Source: Campanula takesimana
Lineage: Eukaryota; Streptophyta; Magnoliopsida; Asterales; Campanulaceae
Length of the DNA stretch: 64,000 nucleotides
NCBI GenBank assembly: GCA_026119855.1
Contig: JAOWBW010000163.1
Span: 62,001 to 126,000, forward strand
Direction: 5' to 3'
Both the position numbers and the translations under genes were made by a program. Numbering within the stretch: the stretch's first letter is position 1; each line of letters starts with the position of its first letter. Under the pieces are notes generated by a model, which was given only the letters and a program-made list of their open reading frames with translations, was not told where the DNA came from and ran no database searches. This document shows, one piece after another, positions 20,719-32,508 of this stretch.

Positions 20719-21338
20719 TTTACTTAGACTGAACTTAGAGAAAAACCTCCCCAATATTTTTTTAAAATGGCAAACACTCAAAATGTGGTATTCTAACAGC
20801 TGAGAACCATGTCTACTTATAGTGAAGTGCTATTTAATTTCAAAAGCTTTCATCATGATTTTTGACCATAGGGTTAGCTGTTTATATATTCTTGAGCCTA
20901 TAAAATTTTGACATCCATCATACTTTAATTTTAATGTTGGTTGAAAATTTTGGCAAAATCTTGATGTGATTTGAAAAACGGATAAAGAATTTTGATCTTG
21001 TCAGTCAAACTCAAGTTTAATTGACTGAAATCCTCTTCAATTGCCACCCAAATTTTGCAGGAGTAAATAAGGATCACGTCTTGCCTCAACCATTTTACTG
21101 TTGAGTGAACAGTAAAAGGGGACAGCGGTTACTGTTCAATAACGGCTACATTAACTCCCACGTCTCATTTCTCTCTCTCAAAATTTAACCGTTGAGCTCG
21201 CCCACTATACCTCGATCCTTTTACACCCTTCACCCATTCATAAACCTCTCAACAGTAATTCCTCTTCAATTTCTTCAAATTTTCGATTCCCCTGTTTCAA
21301 ACCCTAACCCCTTTTTCTTCTCTTATCTTTATCAATCA
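20719..21338. promoter_or_regulatory. Divergent promoter region between aORF and ORF3, element C
   Basis: The minus strand has CTATAAG at 20815-20821 for the antisense ORF. The plus side holds a block at 21139-21194 (AACGGCTA, CCCACGTC, CTCTCTCTC, TTTAACCGTTG) that is conserved in element E at 54921-54974. AACGG is a MYB-type core, and AACGGCTA also sits just upstream of the LTR TATA box. Confidence 0.5.
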
Positions 21339-22936
21339 ATGGCTCTTCCTGAAGAATCGCATGGCTACTATATCGACAGTGATTTTTTCGTTGATGAAGT
21401 AGGAACTTATGTAAAAGGAATTCTTGAATAAAATGGCCTTGTACAAATGCTAACAACTAAGCCTCCCATCCTTGAAAATGCTTGTATAGAAATATATAGA
21501 AATGGATACAGAACCACTGACAACTCAATTATTACCTTCCTAAACACTATCCATTTCTCAATCTCCCAAGCTGATGTCCACGCCAAATATGGAATCCCTA
21601 ATAATCTCACAGACACAGAAGACATTTAGGATTCATCAATGGATGAAGAGTTTGAGCCTCTTTACAAGGTCTTCACCAACCTCCCCAATTGCTCCTATTT
21701 TTGTCTCAAAAAATAACCCATCTTCAAGAAAAATCTATCCAAAAACAACTCAGCTCTAAGTGATGGTGTGATCAAGGGTCTGTGTGGGAAGCAATCATCT
21801 ATTGACCAGTTTAGTGCAGCTGAGTGGAAGAAAGATCTTGCTCTCATCAGGGGCAATGTCAATTGGTGTGCTATAATGCTAAATAACTTCAATTTGGAAA
21901 GAGAACCCTCCCTATCCAAACTAAATGTCAGATCCACTAAACCTAATCTGTTCAGATTCATGAGTGGAATCCTGCTCAAGAAATTCTCTACCATGGACCA
22001 ACCCCTTAGTACAAACTGGTTCCACACCATTCCTCTTAGCCTAACAAAGAAGTTTGACATGAAAACTCTTCAACTGAAAGGTCCCAAAGAAGGAACAACT
22101 AAGAAACCAAATCTAAATCTCCAACAGTCAAGCAACCTCTTGTCCAGCCTATAAAAGATGGAACAGCTAAAAGGACAAAACAAACTTCAACATCTAAGTC
22201 TACCCAGGTTAGGAGAATGCCTACAAGGTCAACAGCTAAGGCTCAACCAATGCAAAGAAAATCAAGAGCTATTAAAGGAAAAGGAAAGCAAAAAATTGAT
22301 GAACCTCCTTCATCATCCTCATCACCCTCAAGTGAGTCCTCAAAAGCAACCTCACAAGAATATTCCCTACCTCCCACCAGTCATGAGTACACAACAGCTG
22401 AATTTGAGGTGATCAAGACTACTAAAAAGGATCACAGCAAAGTCTTTGTTGATGATGAAACCCAGATAAGTGAAGGAGAGTCTGAGGTACAAAAGCCAAG
22501 TGACTCCAGTGACCTATAGGAGATAGATGTAGATGAATTGGAGCTTTAAAAAACTCTTGAAGAATAGTTTAAACAATTAAAATTAGCTAGGCATGCATCT
22601 AAAGCTCCAATGGAAGCAGATCCAACAGCTGAGAAGGCAGACTCAACAACTGAGAAGGATGATCTAACAGTTGAGCCCCAACCCAATGACATAGATAAGG
22701 TAACATCCTATTCTTCCTCTGCTCGTCAAATTATTATCAAAAGAAGACCCTTAAGATCACCTTCCCCATGTCACAAAATACTTAGACACTCATATCCTCC
22801 TTCTCCCAAACATACCCCTAGTTCTGAACATGTATCTGCAATTGAAGAGATTTTACATTTGCACTCCCAAACCTTCCAATCCCTTCTCTAGTTAAAACCC
22901 ATAGGGGAACTCACCTAGGATAGATATCTCTACTAG
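21339..22936 (+). pseudogene. ORF3 of element C, 5' part
   Basis: Starts at an ATG that aligns with ORF3 of E (MALPEESHGYY versus MTLPEESHGYY), which decides the start. In-frame stops at 21429 (TAA) and 21627 (TAG), plus shifts before 22160, break it. Recognisable blocks match E: GxCGKQSSxDxxS, EWK..L.LIR.NVNWC, RSTKPNLFRFMSGIL, then a Lys-rich segment with KGKQKIDEPPSSSS that looks like a nuclear-localisation signal, then VFVDDE. The function is unknown; it is an extra ORF of the kind some SIRE-type elements carry after pol. It is cut at 22936 by element D and resumes at 36460. Confidence 0.7.
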
Positions 22937-24387
22937 TGTTGGTCCCAAAGGGCAACAAGGGTATGAAAAATAGCTAGAGGGGGGGGGGTGAATAGCTGTT
23001 TTAATATTCTTTTCGTACCCCTGATAAACTCAATTGCAAATGCGCACTTTATCAAGTAAGCGTTATGAAATGCGCCTAAGTGAGTGAGTGAAATGCACAG
23101 CGGAATTTAGTAATGAAAATAGGCGCAAAGTGTGATAAAGGGGCGCACACACACTCTAAGTATTTTGGCTCAAAGTGGTTGAAATAAGGAACTAAGGCAA
23201 ATGAAATAACAACACAACACAGTTCAATCAATCAATCTACAATGAATAAACAATCAAATAGTTAGATATGATATGACTTGAAAGGAAATAGCAAGATAAT
23301 AAGTACGCGCTATTTGGAGAGGTTCGATTGGGAAAATGATCTACGTCCTCTACCAAGATGGTTAGTCTTGGATTTCTAATGGAGATCTTATATAATGAGA
23401 GAGTGTTACAAATTACAATCGTTTGAGCTTATACACTAACTCAAGATCTAATATTCTATGAAAGAACAAATCCTAGACAATAACCGGTGTATCTCTAAAA
23501 GAAAGATCTAAGTGATCAAACTTAAAGAGGTGAGTGTGTGATTTTAGATTCAAGGCTCTTTAGATCTTTATGATTTAGAGCACAATGAAACTAAAGTGAT
23601 ATAGCTAGAAGATCTGGGCTAAGGATGAAGGTATGAAGATGTTCTTGAGAAATTCTGGAAAAACGAAGGCAATCTTCAAATCTTCAACAAATGCTTTGAG
23701 AGAGAAATTCTTGAAGTTCTTAGCAAAAATCAGCAACTTCAAAATGTTGAAGTTATGGGGTATTTATAGTGAACTTCCAAAAACTAGCCGTTGGAAATCC
23801 TTGGTGAGTCAGAGAAAGGACGGATGTGCTGTCGCTCATTGAGTGGAGCACGTGTCCTTTTATAGCCGTTAGACACATAACATAAATATGACCGTTATGG
23901 ACAGGTGTCCTTAGATGCGGGTGCATACGTGTTATTTAACCACCGTTGGATCATTGGCGTAATTTGAATTCTCTTCAAGTCTTTGAATCTTCAATAAATC
24001 ACTGAGTGTTGAATAAACACTTTGAGGCGCGTTGAGCAAAGAGGCGCATAAATACTGCGCGCGCTAAGGCATATGGCGCATGGCGCGTAGAATTAAAATG
24101 AGGCGCATAGCATTTCTTAGAAGAATGCTTATATGCGCGTGCTAGAAGGCGCATGGCGCATAGGCGCATAGGCGCATGGCTCTACTCAAAATGTGATTTT
24201 CTTGAATCTTGATCTTCTTGCCCTATTACTAAGCCTAGTCTATAACAATGGACAACCTAAAAAATGAAGTATAAATACTTCTTACATGTGGGTCTAAAGT
24301 CCATGAAATAAAACTTAGGTGATGGATCAATCAAATCTAATAAATCCTATTACATTAAAACTGAGATATATGTGGGCATACCCAACA
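22937..24387 (-). repeat. Element D 3' LTR, 1451 bp
   Basis: TGTTGGTCCC to CCCAACA, matching 35007-36454. The AGGCGCAT-rich stretch is at about 24025-24180. The small frame at 23633-23842 (repeated at 35700) lies wholly within the LTR and is not called as a gene. Confidence 0.95.
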
Positions 24388-24401
24388 ATCTCCCCCTATT
24401 T
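24388..24401 (-). other. Element D polypurine tract
   Basis: Minus strand reads AAATAGGGGGAGAT directly before the 3' LTR. Confidence 0.8.
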
Positions 24402-24907
24402 GATTGATGCCATTACCTACTATATCAAGGACAAACATTATACTTGATAAAAACATGTCCAAATGAATGAAATTGGTAAATCATGTCTCAAGTTAATGCA
24501 CACACTAGTCCAAGATATAGATTTCTAATCTATTCCAATAAGAATAAAGAATTACATGTGGAAAGATAGAAACATCAGTTTAACACATTCAAAATGATGT
24601 ATGAATTTTAGTTTTGAGGAGTGTTTAAACCAAGTTTAAACTCAATGCATGAAAGTATGAAACAATTCAGTATGATGCATGAATTTAAACAATATTCAAT
24701 GTTCTACAAACAAGGAGTTTGAGTGAACAAAGTTTGATAATAAGTGATGCATTGTTCTCATTAAAACTTGGAAAGTAGGAGTTACAGATTACAAGTTTTG
24801 AATAGAACAAAGAAAAAAGATGTGCTAAAACAAGTAAGCACTAAAATCACTATCTTCAAAAGTGGTTTTACTAACAAAAAATAATTCTAACTTACAATCA
24901 AAGAAAA
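24402..24907 (-). other. Element D 3' untranslated region
   Basis: AT-rich spacer between the end of ORF3 and the polypurine tract; no gene. Confidence 0.6.
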
Positions 24908-27900
24908 CTAAGGATTAGGAGGCGCGTCGTCTTCCTTCAATCCTTCTTCAATTTCAGAAACGGAGCGCTGGATTTGTTTGGAAAGTTGATAGGCGCGGTT
25001 CACTAAACCATGAGTGTTCGTGATGCCGTCTCTGAGGTAGCGCAAATGACCAACATTGATGTTTTGATATTCATCAATGGTGCGTTGAGTAATGGCTTGC
25101 TGTTGAGCGACGTTTTCAGCAACGTTCAGAAAGTTTGCTTCAATAGCAGCCTGCGCTGAAACAATGTCAGAGGAAATCCTATCTGAGCGCCTGTCTGCGT
25201 TGGAGTGTGCGGCGTTGAAGTGGGTGACAACTAACTCCTTCAAGACTTCAATCTTTGAAAGCAGGGAATTAAAGTCAACAGGCGCGCTAGGAGCAGGAGT
25301 AGGGCTGGAAGAGGGCGCATGAGATCCAGGCGCATGTGAATCAGGAGCAATTGGAGCAGCGCTGGGTTCATCATTTGGTTCTGCGCCATATACAGATAGT
25401 CCCAGGATTTGTAGCTCATCCTTAACTTCGTTGAGCTTATCAACAACGCTCAATAACTTATGGCTATCTCCAGCCACCATCTCAAACAGTTTCCTTATAT
25501 CCCCCGCTATGTTCAACTCTACTTCCTTTATAGCGTTTATAAAATCTTGGCCATCGGTGAGTTGGATGCCAGCGCTAATTCGCTCGTGAAGAGAAGCAAG
25601 AGTACCTTTGAATAAATCGTTCATCTGATCAATTGCATCATTCCACTGTTGAGGGGTCAGGAAGTGTTTTTCCTTGATGTTGGCATCTATGCGCTTTATC
25701 TCCCCCTTAATGGCAGCAATCTCATCAGCCTGCTGGGTAAGCATTGAAGTATGAAGCTCTAATTGTGAGTTCATTTGAGACTGGAGTTGCTGTAGAAGAG
25801 AAATAACCACACTCATATCAGGAGTGGGAGGAGGAGGCGCAGGAGTAGAGGGGCGCGGAGTAGGAGCGCGGGGAGGAGATGGAATATATTCTGCACTTGA
25901 AGAAATTTCTTCAGGATGAGGCGCAGGAGCCTTTGGGCGCACAGAAGATGGTTTGCGCCTTAAAGGCTCTGGCTCCCCCTGAGGTTGATCCTCGATATCT
26001 TCACCAAATAAATCTGCAGAGATTTTTTCTTTGAGTTGTTGTCGATCAGTTGGTGGCGCATGAACATTTGGAGGCACCTCAGGAGCAGGCGGCGTGCATC
26101 AGCGCTAGACCCTGCGCCTTTGCGCCTTTCAGACTTAGATAAATCAGAGGCCTGTTTCATTCTGTATTCTTCATCCCTTTTCAACTGCGCTTCCAGTCTA
26201 CTGGCTTCTTTAGCGCGTTTCAGCTCCTTTTCTTCTTCAATGTCGGTTCTGGGGCGCTTAGCAGGTCTGCTTGGTTCTTCAGCAATTCCTTTGCCTTTGC
26301 CTTTAACTGCGCCAGATTCTGCGCATGGCGCTATTGTAGCTTCTTCTTCACCATCTGCGCCAGCTGCTTCTTTATCAGAATCAGTGGCTTCATCTACCAA
26401 CTGAGCTCCTTTCACCCTTGGCGCGCGCTTGGCCATGCGCTTTCTGCACCTTTTCATCACTAAACTGTCCTTACCAAAAATAGGGACATCAGTGGTCTGG
26501 TAGGCTGGGTTCTGAGCAAGGAAATTAGCAAGCGCAGGGTAGGATAGGAAGATTTTGGTGAGAATACGGCAGTGAGTCTTGAACTTCGTCTTGCCGTCAG
26601 CTTTGTTTTTATTATACTTGTCAATCTGGTCCTGAAGATTAGTAAATAAGATCTGAGGCCAGTTGAGGATGGTCTTTGCCATAATAGCAGCAGTATATTC
26701 CCACTGCTCCATTGTGAATCTGTTGACATTTCCAGTTTTGAAGATAATTGAAGTGCCAACCAGATGCGCAATATGCGCCAATAAGTCACCACCATCTCTA
26801 ATTTCCACCGTTTTGATATTGTTTTGAAGAGTAGGAATACGAAGAAGAGTACGCGCTATAATGTTTTGAGCGGCGGCTGAATAAGAATTGATTTTGCCAG
26901 CTACACTCAAGGGGCCAGTTTTGTTGAAGTTGACAATGTTCTTTATAGTGCCTGCAGACATGGTTATCTCAACATCTTGAACTACGGCGCGAATGCGATA
27001 GCGCACCATCCCTTCAACGTCTGTTGGAATTTCCACAAATTCTGTTGTAGAGAAAAATTCATCAACGAGGAGCGGAGAGTAGAAAGGTTGCTCCAGAGTG
27101 AATAAAGGGAGAAGTCCAGCCAGTCTCATATATTCCATAACTTCGACACCCATAGGATCAGTAGATAGCTCGTTTAAATCAAATGTTTCACCAGGTCTGA
27201 AGTTAGATAGATCCTGAAAAATTAAACATTGAAAGGAATTAGTGTGAGTTAGGCGCATAGAATCATAAATAGGCAAAGTGAGGACTAGGCGCATACAAAA
27301 TTTTAGGCGCATAAAATAATTAGGCGCAGAGAGTCATGGGCGCATAAGAGAGCACAGTGAGTCAAGGCGCATGATTATAGTGGGCGCATGAAATTATGGG
27401 GCGCATAGAAATACAGGGCGCATATTTATGGTTCTATGAAATATACTAAGGAAAATTTGAACATAAAAATTGACAAAGTATGAATTTGGGGGTGCATAGT
27501 AAGTGTAGGCGCATGATGATATTAGGCGCATAAAGGATTGAGGCGCAAACACATGTGAGCGCAAGAATCTCTTTGAGGCGCATAATATCAATGTGCGCAT
27601 AATCATACTAGGCGCATGAATTCATATATAGGCGCATTACTTATGTAGAAATTTAAACTAAGTATAAAAACTCACAAACACATGCAAACATACATATGCA
27701 ATATTTCAGAATCAAAACGTGAAAATTTTGAAAAAAAAGTTTTGAAAATTTTGAAACCCAAGTCATGCAAAAATAATGAAGAACACGAAGAACATGCCTT
27801 GAGTGCTCGAAGAACACCAAGAACACCAAGAACACATAATTCATGAAACTTCACCAAATCAAGCATACAATATATCAAAATGACCGCACGAAGAAAAGGA

Positions 27901-28253
27901 TAACAAATATGTAAATCAAAACAAGTAAAAATCAACAACGAATCCAAAAAATGGATTCAAAGATCCGAAAAACCGAAAAGTCGAAAATGGTGATTTTTCA
28001 GATTCGCACCAAATAGCGAATTGATCGTTGAAAAAGTTAGTTATAAAGACTCGAAATCACAAAACGAACATAACCTAACAAACGATTTTGAAAACGGATC
28101 ACCGAAGCAAGATTAATCAAGAAAAATGGGCATTCGGGTTTTTGAAAAAGACGAACACAGAGAATAAAAAAAAATCAGAAATTTAAAGAGTTTAAGAGTT
28201 AGAATTCATACCATTTCGTCTTGGGTAGATTTTGTAGTTCTCTTAGGACCCAT
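24908..28253 (-). CDS. ORF3 of element D: spliced extra ORF after pol, one frameshift
   Basis: Exon 1 is 28253-28212 (14 codons from ATG, MGPKRTTKSTQDEM). Intron 28211-27214 has GT...AG ends with TTTAATTTTTCAG at the acceptor. Exon 2 runs 27213-24908, total about 780 residues. The spliced start is preferred because a TATA box and CT-rich leader precede it. Exon 2 begins with a helical domain (TFDLNELSTDP; RYRIRAVVQDVEI; QWEYTAAIMAKTILNWPQI) resembling the ORF3 domain of C and E. Next come KRCRKRMAKRAP and RPAKRPR, likely nuclear signals, and a Lys/Glu helix. A one-base shift near 26095 leads into a Pro-rich stretch and a long helical C-terminus (VVISLLQQLQSQMNSQLEL). Function unknown; an envelope-like role is not supported, as I see no signal peptide or clear membrane anchor. 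Confidence 0.7.
27214..28211 (-). other. Intron of element D ORF3, carrying an AGGCGCAT word array
   Basis: GTATGA donor and TTTTTCAG acceptor on the minus strand, phase 0. Between 27252 and 27636 the word (A)GGCGCA(T) occurs about 17 times, mostly at 16-18 bp steps (for example 27383, 27400, 27417; 27508, 27525, 27542), with unlike 8-10 nt spacers. Confidence 0.65.
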
Positions 28254-28404
28254 TAACGAGATATATATAAGGAAAAATAGAGAAACGAAAGAGAGAGAGA
28301 GAGAGAAACGGAGAGACTGGGAGAGAGAGAGAGTTGGTAGGGAGGTGTAGGGAGATGATGAGGGAGTTGGTGAGAGAGAGAGAGAGTGAAGGGAAGTATA
28401 TATA
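28254..28404 (-). promoter_or_regulatory. Promoter and leader of element D ORF3
   Basis: TATATATA (28397-28404) stands about 145 bp upstream of the ATG on the minus strand. The leader between them is rich in CTCTCTCT, like plant Y-patch core promoters. This suggests a transcript separate from the LTR-driven one. Confidence 0.55.
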
Positions 28405-29144
28405 GGTTAGGTTTAAAAAATTTGCATTGATATGGAAATAATACTGTCAAAAATTTAAAAAGATGGGAAGTTGAAAGGATGTGTATTTATGAGGGGTTTT
28501 AGTGATTTCGGCTCATCATGACATGTGTACGGCGCATTAATGAGGGATTTATGGATTTGAAGGACATTAAATGCAGAATGACATAAAGTGTCATGATGTG
28601 ACATATTGGGTAAAAGAAAAACTGCTCCACTTTCCCTTTAAGTGTATGAGCAATTTTGACTAATTTTTGCACAAACACCAAAAACATCTATTTTGGTGTA
28701 AGTTTGGGGTGCAAGAAATATATCCCCAGAAAATAAAATTTTTCGAAAAACGTAAAACGATGGAAAAATTTAATTGCACAAGTACCCTTGAACAATTAAA
28801 GGAATATCAAAAGACAAAGATTCCTATAGTAAATGATCAGAATAAACGTACCTGGTACTTGTGAAAAATTAAATGCGTTCAATCATTGAGGGAATTAATA
28901 TGGTAGCATTGATTGAGCCGCAGTCATAAAGAGGCGCATAGTCTCTTCTAGGCGCGCAGAATGACTTAAGAGGCATTGAATGCTAGGCGCGCGCTGGAAT
29001 TGGGCGCGCAGAGAGTTGAGCGCGCAGAAGTATTAGGCAAGCATAGTTTCCTTGAAACTTGAAATGATTTATCATTTTATCCTAATATACTCATATAACT
29101 CAACAAAACATAAAATCATTAGTATTGACAAAACTATATTGAAT
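28405..29144 (-). other. pol-ORF3 spacer of element D
   Basis: AT-rich, without a credible frame on either strand. At 28933-29037 GGCGCAT/GGCGCGC words recur at mostly 17-18 bp steps. Confidence 0.6.
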
Positions 29145-32100
29145 TTAGTTGAGTTCAAGCATACCCATTTCACCTCTCAAAAACATGAACCGTTTCGCGT
29201 CGAGAGCTTTCGTTAGAATGTCGGCGATTTGATAGTTGGTTCCCACGTGTTCCAAATGAATATTTCCTTTCTCCACGTGGTCTTTGAGGAAGTGATATTT
29301 GATGTCGATGTGCTTGGTCTTTGAGTGCATGACAGGATTTTCAGAAACCGCAATTGTTGATGTATTGTCGCAGTAGATGGGACAATTTTCTTCGATGATA
29401 TCATAGTCCACCAATTGCTGCTTCATCCAGAGTATTTGACAACAACAACTTCCCGCAGCGATATATTCGGCTTCGGTTGTTGAGACAGATACAGAAGCTT
29501 GTTTCTTACTTGCCCATGACACAAGTCGATATCCGAGGAAATGACAAGTGCCACTAGTGCTTTTCCTATCAATTGTGCAAGCTGCATAATCCGCATCTGA
29601 ATAACCTACAAGTTTAAAGTTCGAATCTTTGGTGTACCAAAGTCCAAGGTTAACAGTGCCAGAGAGATATCTTATAATATGTTTCACAGCAATTAAGTGT
29701 GCTTCTCTAGGGTCGGATTGATAACGAGCACAAACAGAAACACTAAACATAATATCAGGCCTACTAGCAGTAAGATAAAGGAGTGAGCCAATCATACCTC
29801 GATAGAGCGTTTGATCAACACGTTTACCTTTTAAATCTTTGTCGAGTTTGTTGCCGGTGGCCATTGGAGTATCGTATGCTTTAGCGTTCTCAAGTCCAAA
29901 CTTCTTGATTAAGTCCTTTGTGTATTTGGCTTGATTGATAAAGATGCCTTCACTCATTTGCTTGATTTGAAGCCCGAGGAAGAATGTGAGTTCTCCCATC
30001 ATGCTCATTTCAAACTTGCTCTTCATTAGTTTCTCAAAATGCTTGCACAACAATTCATTAGTAGAACCAAATATAATATCATCAACATAAATTTGAACAA
30101 GTAATTTATGACCATTATGTTTGGCAATGAAAAGAGTTGTATCGATTTTACCGCGAGTGAAGCCTTTTTCGATGAGAAACTTTGATAGTGTATCATACCA
30201 TGCTCTTGGTGCTTGTTTGAGTCCATACAAAGCTTTCTGGAGTTTGTACACATGATTTGGAAATTGTGAATCTTCAAACCCAGGTGGTTGAGCAACATAG
30301 ACTTGTTCTTGGAGTTCGCCATTTAGAAACGCACTCTTCACATCCATTTGATACAGCTTGAAGTTCTTGTGAGCGGCGTAAGCTAGAAATAATCTGATAG
30401 CTTCAAGTCTTGCTACGGGCGCAAAAGTTTCATCCTAGTCAATTCCTTCTTCTTGCCTATAGCCTTGTGTAACCAATCTTGCTTTGTTTCTTGTGATGGT
30501 TCCATTCTCATCCATCTTGTTCCTGAACACCCATTTCGTACCAATTACTCCATGATCATTTGGTCTTGGAACTAGAGTCCAAACTTTACATCGTTCAAAT
30601 TGATTGAGTTCTTCTTGCATTGGAACAACCCAATTAGGATCTTGGAGCGCTTCATCAGCCTTCTTCGGTTCAAATTGAGAGATAAAAGCAGTGTAAGCAT
30701 CAAAGTTTGTAGCTCTCCTTGTACGAACACCAACTTGAAGATCACTGATGATATTAGCAATTGGGTGACCTCTAACTTCACGAATTTCAGGAGGTAAGTT
30801 AGGTTGAGTCGTAGTAACTTGAAGGTCTTCAATTGGTACATCTTCACCAGATTCAAAGTCATTGAAATTTGGGGGTTGAACTGGCTCAGAATTGAAATTT
30901 GGGTTTACACCAGATGCAGCAGTAGAAATAGGCGCGTGAGAGGAATCATGAGGCGCATCATTTGAGGGAGGCGCAATAGAGGATTCACCAGGCGCATTAT
31001 ACATTGAATTAGGCGCATTTGATGTAGATGGATTTCCTTGTGTTGATAGATTCTGATCTTGAGTGGGCGCAACATAAATAGGAGCACCTGTATCATTTAG
31101 CTCAATAGAATCATCAGCAACATTTGGAGCCAAATGTGGCTCAAGGAGAGAATGTTCATCAAATGTAACATGTACAGATTCAACTATCACTAATGTAGTT
31201 CTATTAAAAACACGAAAAGCTTTAGAGTGTTTGGCATACCCAACAAAAATACCTTCGTCGGCTTTGGCATCGAATTTACCTCTATGTTCGTTTCCGTTGT
31301 AGAGGATATAACATTTGCAACCAAAGATCTTGAAGAATGCAATGTTGGGAGTTCTACCACGCCAAAGTTCATACGGAGTCTTGTTGTGAAGTTTGTTGAT
31401 GAGGGAACGATTTTGAGTAAAACATGCAGTGTTGATAGCTTCTTCCCAAAAGTACTTAGGCAATTTAGCTTCAGCTATCATCGTCTTTCCCGCTTCAATC
31501 AACGTCCTATTCTTTCGCTCAACAACGCCATTTTGTTGAGGGACTCCGGCGGTTGAAAAGTTGTGATCTATCCCATGATCTTCACAATATCGAGCAACAC
31601 CGTTGTTTTTGAATTCTGTTCCATTGTCGGATCTAACACTAACGATGTCATCTTCTTTTTGGGTTTGGAGCAGTCGAAATAAGTTAGTGAGAATATCATA
31701 ACAATCATCTTTTGTAATCATCATCTCCACCCATGTATATCTTGAATAATCATCCACCACAACTAGAGTATACTTGTTTCTTCTAATACTTGCGGTGGAA
31801 ACTAGTCCAAATAGATCAATGTGAAGCAGTTGCAAACATCTTGTAGTTGAAGGATTTGACTTGCTTGAAAATGACTGCTTCGGTTGTTTGCCAAGTTGAC
31901 ATGCGGCGCACTTTTTATCATGATGATCAGCAACCTTGGGAAGTCCTTTGACAAGATTATTCCTGCTGAGTTTAGATAGATACTTGAAGTTCAAGTGACT
32001 TAAGCGCTTGTGCCACAGCCAACTATTTTCGTTCACACTTTTTGATACAAAACAAAGATTAGTACTAGAGTTCATACTGTGGAAATCAATAATATAAATA

Positions 32101-32471
32101 TTTGTCTTACGATATCTTGTGAGTAAGATAGCTCCAGTTTTGCCATTCTTGATAAGACATTGCGTTGAAGTGAAATGGCATTCTAATCCTTTGTCGCAGA
32201 ATTGAGATATGGATAATAAGTTGTGCTTGAGCCCTTCGACGAGTGAGACTCTTTCAATGCACACTTTGTCTTTCTTGAGCTTTCCATATGCTACAACTTG
32301 ACCTTTGTTATTATCGCCAAATGTTACGAAGGGACCTCTTTCTTCATGGACATCTTCTAATAAGGATTCATCTCCAGTCATGTGTCTTGAACACCCACTA
32401 TCGAGAATCCATTCATAATTTCTAGCTTTTGAAGATCCAGCCATGAAACAAAGAACCTGAAATATAGACAT
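29145..32471 (-). pseudogene. pol: Pol polyprotein of element D, one in-frame stop
   Basis: Copia order: protease, integrase, reverse transcriptase, RNase H. ILDSGCSRHMTG holds the protease Asp. WHKRLSH...CAACQLGK is the integrase zinc-binding HHCC region. The integrase catalytic triad is visible as HIDLFG, RSDNGTEF and NGVVERKNRT. The integrase-to-RT linker is rich in AP pairs encoded by AATGCGCCT-type words. The reverse transcriptase has QMDVKSAFLNG and YVDDIIFGS, and RNase H has DADYA, TTEAEY and IYCDNTS. A single TAG at 30435-30437 sits within the otherwise conserved DYDETF motif, at the tyrosine position. The frame opens just after a TAA, 35 bp downstream of the gag stop and in a different frame. 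Apart from that stop every domain is complete, so inactivation is recent. Confidence 0.92.
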
Positions 32472-32508
32472 TTAAGCAGGTTCCCTTTATTCCTTTTGGG
32501 TCCTAGGG

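Noticed and set aside
23633..23842. 69-codon plus-strand frame, repeated exactly at 35700-35909
   Set aside because: The duplication is explained by the two LTRs of element D; it runs antisense in U3/R and has no supporting feature.
28667..28864. Antisense frame in the pol-ORF3 spacer of D as a counterpart of the aORF
   Set aside because: It lacks an ATG start over most of its length and has none of the conserved aORF motifs.
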